Positions 1-8,129 of a DNA stretch of 64,000 nt are shown piece by piece. The first letter of the stretch is position 1; each line of letters starts with the position of its first letter. The DNA comes from an uncultured Saprospiraceae bacterium. Lineage in GTDB: Bacteria; Bacteroidota; Bacteroidia; Chitinophagales; Saprospiraceae. The position numbers and the translations under genes are program-made. The notes beneath the pieces were generated by a model. That model was not told where the DNA came from. It made no database searches and saw only the letters and a program-made list of their open reading frames with translations. The stretch spans positions 1 through 64,000 of the forward strand of contig CALJKQ010000064.1 of NCBI GenBank assembly GCA_937973565.1, written 5' to 3'.

Positions 1-21
1 AGACGTGTGCTCTTCCGATCT
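1..21. other. Illumina sequencing adapter remnant at contig end
   Basis: The first 21 bases are identical to the 3' end of the Illumina TruSeq read-2 adapter/primer, as known from the standard library design. They join directly to a coding sequence that runs on the opposite strand from base 22. This is untrimmed library sequence at a contig end, not genomic DNA. Confidence 0.95.
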
Positions 22-802
22 CGCCACCATTTTCTTTCATGGCCTTGATGAGTTCATCCGACATGTTTCTTTCAAAGCCGGGCGTAAATCGACGCGCTGA
101 GCTGTGAGAGGCAATTACAGGAACACGGGTTGTACGCATCACATCCCAAAAGCTGGAATCTGAGATGTGGGAGACATCAACCATGATGCCCAGGCGATTC
201 ATTTCATTCACAACTTCAAAACCAAAGGGACTCAGGCCCGACCAAGGTCTTAAGGTGTCGTATGAAGAATCGCAAATGGCATTACTCTTAGAATGGGTGA
301 GTGTAATATAGCTTATACCTTGTTTTTTAAAGTAGGATAAGTCATCCAGGGTACTGATCGGAGAACCGTTTTCCATACCCATTGGCAGGGCAATTAAACC
401 CTTTTGAAAGGCAAGCTGAACATCTTCAGGACTGGAAGCATTGGCAAAGTGGTTGGGATGGGCCTCAACAATGCCTTTTACCATCCGAATAAGAGAATCA
501 GATAGTAATCTTCCTTCTGAGGGAGAAAGATTTGCGGGTATATAAATTGACATAAAAGGAGCAGATAGGCCCCCTTTTTTAGCCCGATTGAAATCAAAAT
601 CTCCCTCTTTTGTTGAAATAGGTATGCCCGTAAACTCTTTTTGAAATCTAAAATTTTTGACCTTCAGCCTGTAGGGCAGATCAACGTGGCCGTCTGCAAT
701 GATGTATTTATGAGCCAATGTATTGGCTTGTTGGGCAGTACGATTGACAGTGCTGCATGAGAAAAACATGCCTGTCAGGATAAATGCCAGCCATCTTAGC
801 AT
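22..802 (-). CDS. Membrane dipeptidase, peptidase family M19 (3'-truncated)
   Basis: Zinc dipeptidase of the renal-dipeptidase (M19) family, which cleaves dipeptides; it is likely a lipoprotein. The reading frame is open from an ATG at 802 to the adapter at 21, so about 260 codons are present and the C-terminal part is missing (family members have about 350-400 residues). The N-terminus is hydrophobic with a Cys after about 16 residues (ILTGMFFSC). The metal-site pattern is complete as far as it goes: ADGHVDLPYR gives HxD, PMGMENGSP gives the Glu region, then SYITLTHSKSN, and finally VDVSHISDSSFWDV followed by VIASHSSARR. It is divergent from the gene at 973 and has no visible operon partner. 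The family call is firm; the substrate is unknown. Confidence 0.9.
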
Positions 803-972
803 AGCTTATATTTTTGTCAAAAATAAGCATATCCGTCTATTTTTGACCTAAAGCCGGTTATTCTGTAGCGCCTTGCGTTTTTATTCAACTTTAAACATTA
901 AAACTTTGTTAAATTGTCATTACACCATGACCAAAACAACGTACATTCGTTTGTTCAATTAAAGCATTATAT

Positions 973-1629
973 ATGGCTGGAAGAATAGCTCTTTGGCTTT
1001 TATTCATATCATTCTATTTTCCCGTTTCAGCGCAAAAAAAAGCTGCTGAGCCTCAGGCCATTCAATTTTCAGGAAAAGTAGTCGGTCCGGATGAGAATGG
1101 AGAAATTGCTCCCCTGCCCTATACTACGATTGCTGTAAAAGGAACTTCCAGGGGTAGCGTGTCTGATTATGAAGGTTTTTTTTCCTTTGTCGCGCTAAAG
1201 GGTGAAACCATCGTTTTTTCGAGGATTGGGTTTAAAAATGTGGAATACACCATCCCGGATACACTTTCATCCTCCTATTACACCTGGATTCAAATTATGT
1301 CTGAGGACAACATCTGGCTGGATGAAGTTGTCATTTACCCGTGGCCATCGCGCGAACATTTTAAACAGGAATTTTTGGCCATCGATATTACCAATGAATT
1401 GAGGGAGCAGGCGCAGACCAATCTGGCGCACGATGTTTTGACCAGGATGAGGCATACCGTTTCTGTTGACGGGAAAGAAGCATCAACGGTTTATATGCGA
1501 CAGCAGGCCGAAGAATACAAATACGTGGGTCAATACAAACCTCAAAAAATATTTGACATCATGGCCTGGAAAAAATTTATTGAGGCCTGGAAACGAGGAG
1601 ATTTTAAACGCAAGAAGAAGAAAGACTGA
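973..1629 (+). CDS. Secreted CarboxypepD_reg-like domain protein
   Basis: A 218-residue envelope protein of unknown role. Residues 1-20 form a signal peptide ending in PVSAQ. Residues about 32-105 match the CarboxypepD_reg-like beta-sandwich found at the N-terminus of TonB-dependent receptors (YTTIAVKGTSRGSVSDYEG, then FSRIGFKNVEY). No plug or barrel follows. The tail (about 125-218) is helical, charged and ends in a Lys/Arg run (KRKKKKD). Stand-alone proteins of this form are common in Bacteroidota and have no settled function. The ATG at 973 gives an intact signal peptide. The 170 bases upstream are shared with the divergent dipeptidase gene. Confidence 0.75.
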   Translation: MAGRIALWLLFISFYFPVSAQKKAAEPQAIQFSGKVVGPDENGEIAPLPYTTIAVKGTSRGSVSDYEGFFSFVALKGETIVFSRIGFKNVEYTIPDTLSSSYYTWIQIMSEDNIWLDEVVIYPWPSREHFKQEFLAIDITNELREQAQTNLAHDVLTRMRHTVSVDGKEASTVYMRQQAEEYKYVGQYKPQKIFDIMAWKKFIEAWKRGDFKRKKKKD

Positions 1630-1687
1630 CCACCGTGTACCCGGAAAAATTTAGCAAATCCATGCCGGGATTTTTTATGTTTGTACC

Positions 1688-2542
1688 ATGAAGATATATT
1701 CAATCTCCAGATTATTGTCATTGCCATTGATATTGGCAGTGGGCTACTTTTTGTACCTTTTGTTTCAACCGGGGTCTGAAAACACGGTATTTATTTTTGT
1801 ACCCGTTGTCCTGTTGGTGACCCTGTATATTTTTCATGGTCAACTTGATTTTTGGTGGTTAAAAAAGAACACCCCTGAACTGGATCCCAAGATTAAAGCA
1901 TGGCTTAAAGAATACCTCCCGTATTACAATACATATACTCCGGCTGAAAAACAAGAATTTGAAAAAAGGCTGGTTTTGTATGTGGAAGCCAGATCCTTTC
2001 AAAGTGTTGGATCCAAGGAACTCAGAGCGGTACCCTTCGATATAAAAAATATTATTTCCACGCAGGTGGTTCGATTGATGTTGGGGCAAGAGGATTTTCT
2101 ATTGGGCGATATGGATCGCATTTACCTTTACAAACACCCCTTTCCTACTCCCAATCAGCCCTTCCTCCATACCGTTGAAACCGATGTAGAAGACGGTGTG
2201 TTGATCTTTTCAACAGAACAAGGGCTGCCCGGAATTGTCAATCCCTCCATGTACTACAACATCATATTGCACGGCTATATTGAAGCATTTCTCTCAATGA
2301 AGTCTTCTTTTCAGTTTACGCAAATTGATCAGATAGGATGGGAGAAACTTGAGCAAATTGAGGGCATCAATGCCAACCTCATTCAACGCACTTGCGGCAC
2401 ACCCAAAATCGATTTGCGGGTAGTAAACCTGGTGGCCTTCTTTGATTTTTCAGAACAATATCTCCGATTATTTCCTGAAGCCTATCGGCAATGTATGGCT
2501 ATTACAAAACAGAATCCGGCCAACCATGAACCACGTTTCTAG
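1688..2542 (+). CDS. MtfA-like (M90) membrane protein lacking the HExxH zinc motif
   Basis: The 284-residue protein has two N-terminal membrane helices (about 7-25 and 32-48) and a soluble domain that follows the MtfA/M90 peptidase layout of Bacteroidota: YLPYYNTYTPAEKQEFEKR, then a segment like VRLMLGQEDFLL, then IYLYKHPF, then VETDVEDGVLIFS. In active members the next helix carries HEFAH. Here the matching segment reads YNIILHGYIEAFL, so the second His and the catalytic Glu are not in register. The fold assignment is by pattern only. If right, this is probably a non-catalytic paralogue that binds a partner rather than cutting it. The ogt coding sequence overlaps its 3' end by 17 bases, which suggests co-translation. 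Confidence 0.6.
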   Translation: MKIYSISRLLSLPLILAVGYFLYLLFQPGSENTVFIFVPVVLLVTLYIFHGQLDFWWLKKNTPELDPKIKAWLKEYLPYYNTYTPAEKQEFEKRLVLYVEARSFQSVGSKELRAVPFDIKNIISTQVVRLMLGQEDFLLGDMDRIYLYKHPFPTPNQPFLHTVETDVEDGVLIFSTEQGLPGIVNPSMYYNIILHGYIEAFLSMKSSFQFTQIDQIGWEKLEQIEGINANLIQRTCGTPKIDLRVVNLVAFFDFSEQYLRLFPEAYRQCMAITKQNPANHEPRF

Positions 2543-3008
2543 TTGTGTTACGCCTTTAGGAAGACTTTACCTTGAAGCAAGCGCCGATGGATTGACGCAA
2601 ATAAGCCTTGCCAGTGGCATTGTAGAAGAGAGACCCAATGATATTATAACCGAAGCCAGAAAACAACTTCAGGCCTACTTCAAAGGAGAAATCAAACAGT
2701 TTGACCTGCCACTTGATTTTTCCAATGCCACCGTTTTTCAGCAAAAAGTATGGACAGAACTCACACACATACCCTATGGAAAGACGATTTCCTATTTGGA
2801 ACTGGCGTTGAAAGTGGGTACCGAAAAACACACGCGTGCCGTTGGCCTTGCCAATGGAAAAAACCCCATACCCATCATTGTTCCCTGTCATCGGGTGATA
2901 GGCAGTGATGGCACATTGACCGGCTATGCCTTAGGTTTGCCGATGAAAAGATATCTTTTGAACCTCGAAAACCCGGGGTCATTCGCAGTGCAAGCCAGTC
3001 TCTTTTAG
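2526..3008 (+). CDS. ogt: Methylated-DNA--protein-cysteine S-methyltransferase (Ogt)
   Basis: Suicide DNA-repair protein that transfers the methyl group from O6-methylguanine (or O4-methylthymine) to its own cysteine. The protein has 160 residues. The active site IPIIVPCHRVIGSDG is complete, with the preceding helix-turn-helix region (VWTELTHIPYGKTISYLEL) and Asn of GLANGKNP. The frame is open further upstream to 2442, but the ATG at 2526 gives the usual family N-terminus and leaves only 17 bases of overlap with the MtfA-like gene. It sits in a run of co-directional genes (1688-4893) and ends one base before the gluconokinase fusion. No Ada-type regulatory domain is present. Confidence 0.92.
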   Translation: MNHVSSCVTPLGRLYLEASADGLTQISLASGIVEERPNDIITEARKQLQAYFKGEIKQFDLPLDFSNATVFQQKVWTELTHIPYGKTISYLELALKVGTEKHTRAVGLANGKNPIPIIVPCHRVIGSDGTLTGYALGLPMKRYLLNLENPGSFAVQASLF

Positions 3009-3009
3009 C

Positions 3010-4893
3010 ATGAAAACAGTAGTATTTATTATGGGTGTAAGTGGTTCCGGTAAAACCACTGTAGGGAAATTATTGTCGTCCAGAACAGGTTGGCCTTTTT
3101 ACGATGGAGATGACTTTCATTCAGCAGCCAATATTGAAAAGATGAAGAGTGGCCACGCCCTCACCGATGAAGACCGCCAGCCCTGGTTGGAAAGGCTCAA
3201 TGCCATAGCGAGGGAAGAAATGAGGGATAAAGGATGCATCATTGCCTGCTCGGCTTTAAAAAATGCCTACCGCAATATATTGTCCGCAGGGTTAAGTGGT
3301 AAAGTGTATTTTTGTTGGTTAAAGGGTGAAGCAGGCACAATTCAGGCAAGAATGGCAAAACGAAACCATTTTATGCCGGTTAGTTTGCTGGAAAGTCAAT
3401 TGGAGATTTTGGAAGCTCCTGTTAACGGATTGGAATTGAACATTGACCAATCACCTGCCAAATTGGTAAACACAATTATTAAACACATGAACGAAGCTGA
3501 ATTTGGGGTTGCGGGTTTGGGAGTAATGGGCAAAAGCATAGCCCGGAATTTTGCGCGTCGTGGTTATAAACTTGCGCTTTACAACCGGCATGTCAAAGGC
3601 ACCGAAGAAAAAGTAGCAAAGAAGGCCATTGATCAGTTTTGTGAACTTTCGGCTTGCATTGGATTTGATGATGCTGCCAGTTTTGTAAAGGCACTTCGCA
3701 GGCCTCGCAAACTTTTGTTGATGGTAGAAGCGGGTTCCGCCGTGGATGCCATCCTGGACAGCCTTTTACCCCATCTTCAAAAAGGCGATGTGGTCATTGA
3801 TGGTGGCAACTCCCATTATAAGGATACAGAAAGAAGAATGGCAAGCTGCAGTAAAAAGGGCGTTCATTTCATGGGCTGTGGTATATCCGGAGGTGAAAAG
3901 GGGGCGCTTGATGGACCTGCCATTATGCCGGGAGGGAACCACAATGCTTATCAGCTTGTAAAACCCTACCTGGAAACCGTGGCTGCCACCAATTTCGAAG
4001 GCCATCCCTGCTGCACTTATATTTCAGAAGGCGGATCCGGCCATTACGTAAAAATGGTTCACAATGGCATCGAGTATGCGGAAATGCAGCTTATCGCTGA
4101 AGTTTATGGAATTTTGAGGTATGGTCTCAATCTCCATCCGGACGAGATAGCAGAGACTTTTCACAAATGGAATAAAAAGAAAAATGCTTCCTACTTATTG
4201 GAGATTTCCAGCACCATTTTAAATACCAAAGTAGATGGCGACTGGATTATTGACAAAATTCACGATAGTGCAGGAAGCAAAGGTACGGGGGGGTGGACGG
4301 CCCTTGAGAGCATTGAAAGAGGGCAGGCATTTACAACGATGGTAGCTGCCCTTTTTTCGAGGTATCTATCAGCAGATTGGAAGTGGCGCAAAACTTTCTC
4401 GGAAAAGGTTCAAAAGAAGCATAAACACAAGTTGTCAATTTCCATTAAGCAATTGGAAGATGCTTATTATTTATCGCGACTTATCAATCACCATCTGGGC
4501 TTTGAATTGATAAAAAAGGCGGCCATCGAAAACAAATGGGACATTGATTACAGTCAATTGGCTGCCGAATGGACCAATGGCTGTATAATTAGGTCTTCAC
4601 TCATGACCAAACTCACAGCTATCCTTGCCAATCATACACAAATATTGGAGGATGAAACACTGCAAGAGAAAATGCACAAGTACAAAAAATCGCTGGTAGC
4701 GTCCGTATGCGCGGGTTTGCAAACAGGCATTGATGTTTCAGCGATGAGTGCAGCGGCCAATTATATAAATATTATTAGCACCTATCCGGGTACAGCTTCA
4801 CTCATACAGGCCCAAAGAGACTTTTTTGGTGCCCATACCTTTAAGTGGGCTGACCAGCCGGACGGGAAGCCGGTCCATTTCCATTGGGAATAG
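3010..4893 (+). CDS. Fused gluconokinase / 6-phosphogluconate dehydrogenase
   Basis: One 627-codon frame joins two successive pathway enzymes. Residues 1 to about 158 are a gluconokinase (GntK): P-loop GVSGSGKTT at 9-17, YDGDDFHS, and the CSALKNAYR segment. From Met160 (ATG at 3487) onward is a full-length 468-residue 6-phosphogluconate dehydrogenase: GVAGLGVMG nucleotide fold, NRHVKGTE, DGGNSHYKDT, GISGGEKGALDGP, GHYVKMVHNGIEY, DSAGSKGTGGWT, GCIIRS and the C-terminal AQRDFFGAHTFKW. Together they would turn gluconate + ATP into 6-phosphogluconate and then ribulose 5-phosphate + CO2 + NAD(P)H. There is no linker: the Gnd half starts where a free-standing gnd would start, so internal initiation is possible. 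The following genes run convergently. Confidence 0.93.
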   Translation: MKTVVFIMGVSGSGKTTVGKLLSSRTGWPFYDGDDFHSAANIEKMKSGHALTDEDRQPWLERLNAIAREEMRDKGCIIACSALKNAYRNILSAGLSGKVYFCWLKGEAGTIQARMAKRNHFMPVSLLESQLEILEAPVNGLELNIDQSPAKLVNTIIKHMNEAEFGVAGLGVMGKSIARNFARRGYKLALYNRHVKGTEEKVAKKAIDQFCELSACIGFDDAASFVKALRRPRKLLLMVEAGSAVDAILDSLLPHLQKGDVVIDGGNSHYKDTERRMASCSKKGVHFMGCGISGGEKGALDGPAIMPGGNHNAYQLVKPYLETVAATNFEGHPCCTYISEGGSGHYVKMVHNGIEYAEMQLIAEVYGILRYGLNLHPDEIAETFHKWNKKKNASYLLEISSTILNTKVDGDWIIDKIHDSAGSKGTGGWTALESIERGQAFTTMVAALFSRYLSADWKWRKTFSEKVQKKHKHKLSISIKQLEDAYYLSRLINHHLGFELIKKAAIENKWDIDYSQLAAEWTNGCIIRSSLMTKLTAILANHTQILEDETLQEKMHKYKKSLVASVCAGLQTGIDVSAMSAAANYINIISTYPGTASLIQAQRDFFGAHTFKWADQPDGKPVHFHWE

Positions 4894-4901
4894 GTCAGAA
4901 T

Positions 4902-5798
4902 TTATTCGAGATGGGCCTGAATAGCGTGTTCAACAGCCTTTTTTAATCCTGCGTAATTGGCCTCAGACATTTTGGCAAGCGGCAATCTTACTTCGTTGGT
5001 GCAAAAACCCAGGATTTCCATCGCCGACTTTATGCCTACCGGATTGCCCTCTACATACAACCATTTGTGTAGGTCGTACGTTTGGAAGTTGAGCTGACGG
5101 GCTTTCACAAAATCTTCAGCCAGGGCAGCCCTGATCATGCCTGAAAAAGAAGCTGGAAAAGCATTGGCCATCACTGAAATAACGCCTTCACCTCCACAAG
5201 CTACCATAGGCATTGCCACCTCGTCGTCACCACTGGTCACAAAGAAATGGGGGGGTCGGTTTTTAATAATTCTGGTTGCCTGAATGAGATCACCGGAGGC
5301 TTCTTTAATGCCAATAAAAATGGGACTTGCATTGGCTAGTCTTATGGTAGTTTCCCACTCCATATTGGAACGCGTCCTTCCGGGCACATTGTACAAAATG
5401 ATGGGTCGTGGACAAACTTCGGCCATAGCCATATAATGTTGGTAAATTCCTTCCTGAGAAGGTTTTACATAGGCCGGACTGGAAGACAATACAGCATCAA
5501 TTCCTGTAAAATCAAAGGATTTGATGTATTTGCATAGATCTTTGGTGTTGTTTCCGGCGAAATTGCCCGCTACAACAGGCACTCGTTTGTTTACCAAATT
5601 GATAACGTGGTCCAAAACAGTCCTTGATTCTGCAGCATCGAGGGTAGCGGTTTCACCTGTACTTCCCAGGGCCACAATGTACTCCACACCTCCGGAAATC
5701 ACATGATCAATGATACGGGTCATGGCCTCAAAGTCGACCTCACCATTTCTAAAGGGAGTGATGATGGCCACTCCGGTGCCCCTAAATTTATTTTCCAT
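4902..5798 (-). CDS. dapA: 4-hydroxy-tetrahydrodipicolinate synthase
   Basis: First committed enzyme of lysine and meso-diaminopimelate synthesis: condenses pyruvate with aspartate semialdehyde in the cytoplasm. The 298 residues are the normal length. Visible signatures are GTGVAIITPF, ALGSTGE, the catalytic-Tyr segment YNVPGRT, and the Schiff-base lysine in FIGIKEASGDL. The start overlaps the end of the DUF6913-like gene by 11 bases, so the two are co-transcribed. It ends 8 bases from the convergent gluconokinase fusion. Confidence 0.96.
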   Translation of the reverse strand: MENKFRGTGVAIITPFRNGEVDFEAMTRIIDHVISGGVEYIVALGSTGETATLDAAESRTVLDHVINLVNKRVPVVAGNFAGNNTKDLCKYIKSFDFTGIDAVLSSSPAYVKPSQEGIYQHYMAMAEVCPRPIILYNVPGRTRSNMEWETTIRLANASPIFIGIKEASGDLIQATRIIKNRPPHFFVTSGDDEVAMPMVACGGEGVISVMANAFPASFSGMIRAALAEDFVKARQLNFQTYDLHKWLYVEGNPVGIKSAMEILGFCTNEVRLPLAKMSEANYAGLKKAVEHAIQAHLE

Positions 5799-6300
5799 GA
5801 GATGATATTTTCTCTATCCAATTATCAATTACCACAATTTGTGCCAGGCAATCCCCCGGATTATCGTCAATAGTCAGGTCCAGCCAGGGTTCAACATCTT
5901 TTGTATATATGCCGGTTTTGAACGAAGCCTGACAGTTTTTCAAAATCAATTGCTGGTGAATATCGAAATCGGCACATAAATAATAAAGCCTTTTAAATCG
6001 GAGTGCGAGAAAGGAGGCAATATTTTCATTAAATGCATAGCCGGCCCATTTGATTTCCTTTTGATGATAGTAAAGGCAATCCGGCGCTTCGACCGGTTTT
6101 TCCTTCAAATACAGTAAAAATTCCAGGTCTTCCCTATGTACACCTTTTTTCTCAAAGTATTGGCAAATGGCTTCCCGGCTTTCGCTTCCTGCATCGTCCA
6201 GCATGATGCCGACAGATGCAACTTTGCCCTGAGCAGCTGACGCAGCTATTTTTTTTTCTGCACTGTCTAACAACCATTTTTTTAACCAATTCAGAGCCAT
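5788..6300 (-). CDS. DUF6913-like conserved protein upstream of dapA
   Basis: A 170-residue soluble protein without signal peptide or membrane helix. It starts with an amphipathic segment (ALNWLKKWLLDSAEKKI), then a Rossmann-like strand VASVGIMLDDAG and ISSFLALRF-type helices. The pattern resembles the Bacteroidota family DUF6913, which is often found beside dapA; that match is from memory and not verified. It overlaps dapA by 11 bases and the pair is likely one transcription unit. No catalytic motif is evident. Function unknown. Confidence 0.6.
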   Translation of the reverse strand: MALNWLKKWLLDSAEKKIAASAAQGKVASVGIMLDDAGSESREAICQYFEKKGVHREDLEFLLYLKEKPVEAPDCLYYHQKEIKWAGYAFNENIASFLALRFKRLYYLCADFDIHQQLILKNCQASFKTGIYTKDVEPWLDLTIDDNPGDCLAQIVVIDNWIEKISSHGK

Positions 6301-6346
6301 ATACTTCGCTGTGGGGCAAAGATAAAATTTCTCCGTGAAAATGGCT

Positions 6347-7252
6347 TTAAACCTGTCTTGATCTTAAGTCTTGGATAGCCTGATGGAGTTCCGGGAAGGT
6401 AAAATTGAAATTGTTTTTCATGAGGATAGCCGGCAATACACGGGTGCTGTCCAAAACCACGTGCGACATTTCGCCCAAAATTAATTTTAGCACAAATGTA
6501 GGTACAGGTGCAGTCCACGTAAAAAAGCCAAGTGAATTCCTGATAACTGAAACCATGTCTTTGTTGCTCATGGCAGCCGGTCCTACCGCATTGATGGGTC
6601 CATGATATCTATCATCCTCAATGCAGGCTACTATTATGGAGCAAAGGTCATCAATGTGGATCCAGGATTGCCTTTGATGTCCATTTCCAAAATATGGCAG
6701 TAATCTTAGCGTAGGAACCGTCTGCATCATTTTAGGCAGTGCACCTCCCCGTGTTGAAAGCACAATACCAATGCGTGTCAAAACCTTTCTGTGTGCATCT
6801 ACGGAAGCATGTGCCGACTCCCATGCTTGAACACATGAGGAAAGAAAACCATTGCCGGCAGTGCTGTCTTCATCCAAAATTTCACTTCCCCGATCGCCAT
6901 AAAATCCAATGGCAGAAGCGCCAATATAGAGCTGAGGTGTGTGACCTTTTTCCTTTAACCAGGTAGCCAGACTTAGGGCAGGAGCTACTCTGGACTGTAT
7001 CAATTCATTTTTTCTGGCATTTGTCCATCTGGCATCAGCAATACCCGCACCTGCCAGGTTTATGACCACATCCGGCATGCTGCCGATATCCTTGATCTCA
7101 GAACGTTCCGGCTGCCATTGAGCATATGAAACACCATTGTTCTCAGATTGCAAAGACCTTGATAAGATTGTAACCCTGTATTGTTTTTTTAATCGATCAG
7201 CCAGGTGTTTGCCTATTAACCCTGTACCTCCGGCAATCAAAACAGACTTCAT
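6347..7252 (-). CDS. TIGR01777-family NAD-dependent epimerase/dehydratase-like protein
   Basis: Extended short-chain dehydrogenase fold of the YfcH/SDR39U1 type. The 301 residues begin with the nucleotide-binding GGTGLIGKHLADRL. Further marks are VINLAGAGIADARWT, IGASAIGFYGDRG, SWIHIDDLCSII and the C-terminal helix LHQAIQDL typical of the family DUF1731 tail. The frame is open to 7333, but the Met at 7252 puts the strand-loop-helix at the very N-terminus as in relatives. The enzymatic reaction is not established for this family. Just upstream lies the terminator of the gene at 7357, so it is probably transcribed from its own promoter. Confidence 0.85.
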   Translation of the reverse strand: MKSVLIAGGTGLIGKHLADRLKKQYRVTILSRSLQSENNGVSYAQWQPERSEIKDIGSMPDVVINLAGAGIADARWTNARKNELIQSRVAPALSLATWLKEKGHTPQLYIGASAIGFYGDRGSEILDEDSTAGNGFLSSCVQAWESAHASVDAHRKVLTRIGIVLSTRGGALPKMMQTVPTLRLLPYFGNGHQRQSWIHIDDLCSIIVACIEDDRYHGPINAVGPAAMSNKDMVSVIRNSLGFFTWTAPVPTFVLKLILGEMSHVVLDSTRVLPAILMKNNFNFTFPELHQAIQDLRSRQV

Positions 7253-7295
7253 GATAAGATTTTGAATACTAACAAAAAGAAAGGGGCTGGGTTTA

Positions 7296-7330
7296 AATAA
7301 AAAATCCGGACAGAACTTCTCTGCCCGGAT
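7296..7330 (-). terminator. Intrinsic terminator after the 7357-8043 lipoprotein gene
   Basis: Inverted repeat at 7304-7313 and 7321-7330 (ATCCGG arms plus three more pairs and one G-U pair on the minus strand), with a U-rich tract directly after it on the minus strand (complement of 7291-7304). It lies 27 bases after the stop codon at 7357. Confidence 0.8.
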
Positions 7331-7356
7331 CAAAGACCTTCTATAAAACTAAATTT

Positions 7357-8043
7357 TTAACCTCTGCAGGCTTCTTTGGCTGCCCTTAATTCTTCAGCTG
7401 AGTTGATGGTTTGTACAGTACCGTCTTCCAGTGTAATGGAAATCGGGAAAACAAACTGAGGTCTGCTTTTGGTTCCTTTCAATGATTTAATTAATTCTGC
7501 CATTGCAGCCTGATCTGCAACAGTAACTTCGCCGTTTACGGTTGTCAGGGTGATTGGAAAATTAAGTGTAAAACAAGGAACACCATGTCCTCCACCATTG
7601 CCATGTCCGGGACCGTGACCAGGACCGTGACCAGGACCATGTCCGGTTCCATCTACTTTACAGCCGGCAATCAAAGCCCTGAGATCCTCTGTAGATGTAA
7701 TATCCACAATGGCTCCGTCTTCTGTTGTAACAGAATATGGAAACTGGATTTTGGGTCTTCCTTTGATTTCTGGGTTGTTTTCTTTCCATGCTTTAAAGGC
7801 AGCTTTCATTTCTTCATAAGAAGCGACTACCTGGGTGGTTGAGTCGGCAAAAACTACGGTTACCGGGAAATTGATTTCAAAACAACCGTTTTTGCCGGTT
7901 CTGGTTTCTGAGCATATTTCATCCAATGCGGAATTAACGAAATTTTCGGTGTCTGTTGTACTGTCGTCAGACGTACATGCGGTAAATGCAAATGTAAATA
8001 GCATCAAAGCAAAAGCAACTGGCAGAAAAAATCTGTACTTCAT
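7357..8043 (-). CDS. Two-domain lipoprotein with Gly-His-Gly-Pro linker
   Basis: Predicted outer-membrane or periplasmic lipoprotein of 228 residues with a lipobox FTFAFTAC (Cys about 22). It holds two copies of a domain of about 80-90 residues. Each begins CFxxNFP, contains KxRPxxxFPxSxTxEDG and ends LRAxxxxC, so an internal disulfide per domain is likely. The copies are separated by a short linker of (GHGP)n and GNGGGHG, which could bind metal ions. The gene is divergent from an ECF sigma factor (86 bases between starts) and has its own terminator. I do not recognise a characterised family. Being next to a sigma/FecR/TonB operon suggests a linked envelope role, but that is inference. Confidence 0.75.
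   Translation of the reverse strand: MKYRFFLPVAFALMLFTFAFTACTSDDSTTDTENFVNSALDEICSETRTGKNGCFEINFPVTVVFADSTTQVVASYEEMKAAFKAWKENNPEIKGRPKIQFPYSVTTEDGAIVDITSTEDLRALIAGCKVDGTGHGPGHGPGHGPGHGNGGGHGVPCFTLNFPITLTTVNGEVTVADQAAMAELIKSLKGTKSRPQFVFPISITLEDGTVQTINSAEELRAAKEACRG
7609..7644. repeat. 12-bp tandem repeat encoding the GHGP linker
   Basis: Three imperfect 12-base units (for example AGGACCGTGACC at 7621-7632) lie within the lipoprotein gene and encode its repeated Gly-His-Gly-Pro linker. A coding minisatellite of this kind can change copy number by slippage without breaking the frame. Confidence 0.75.
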
Positions 8044-8070
8044 AAAATACTTTTTATAGTTATTGAATAT

Positions 8071-8101
8071 TTGTAGGTATGATGCAATTTGATTTCTTTT
8101 G
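8071..8101 (+). promoter_or_regulatory. Predicted Bacteroidota promoter for the ECF sigma operon
   Basis: TTG at 8071-8073, a 20-base spacer and TTCTTTTG at 8094-8101, against the consensus TTTG-N19/20-TAnnTTTG. One base of the -7 box differs. The start would fall about 20 bases before the ATG at 8130. Confidence 0.45.
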
Positions 8102-8129
8102 TACTCAATAAAACCAAAAAAAATAATAA

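Noticed and set aside
803..972. Promoters in the gap between the dipeptidase and the gene at 973
   Set aside because: Several TTG and T-rich pieces exist but none shows a -33/-7 pair with proper spacing.
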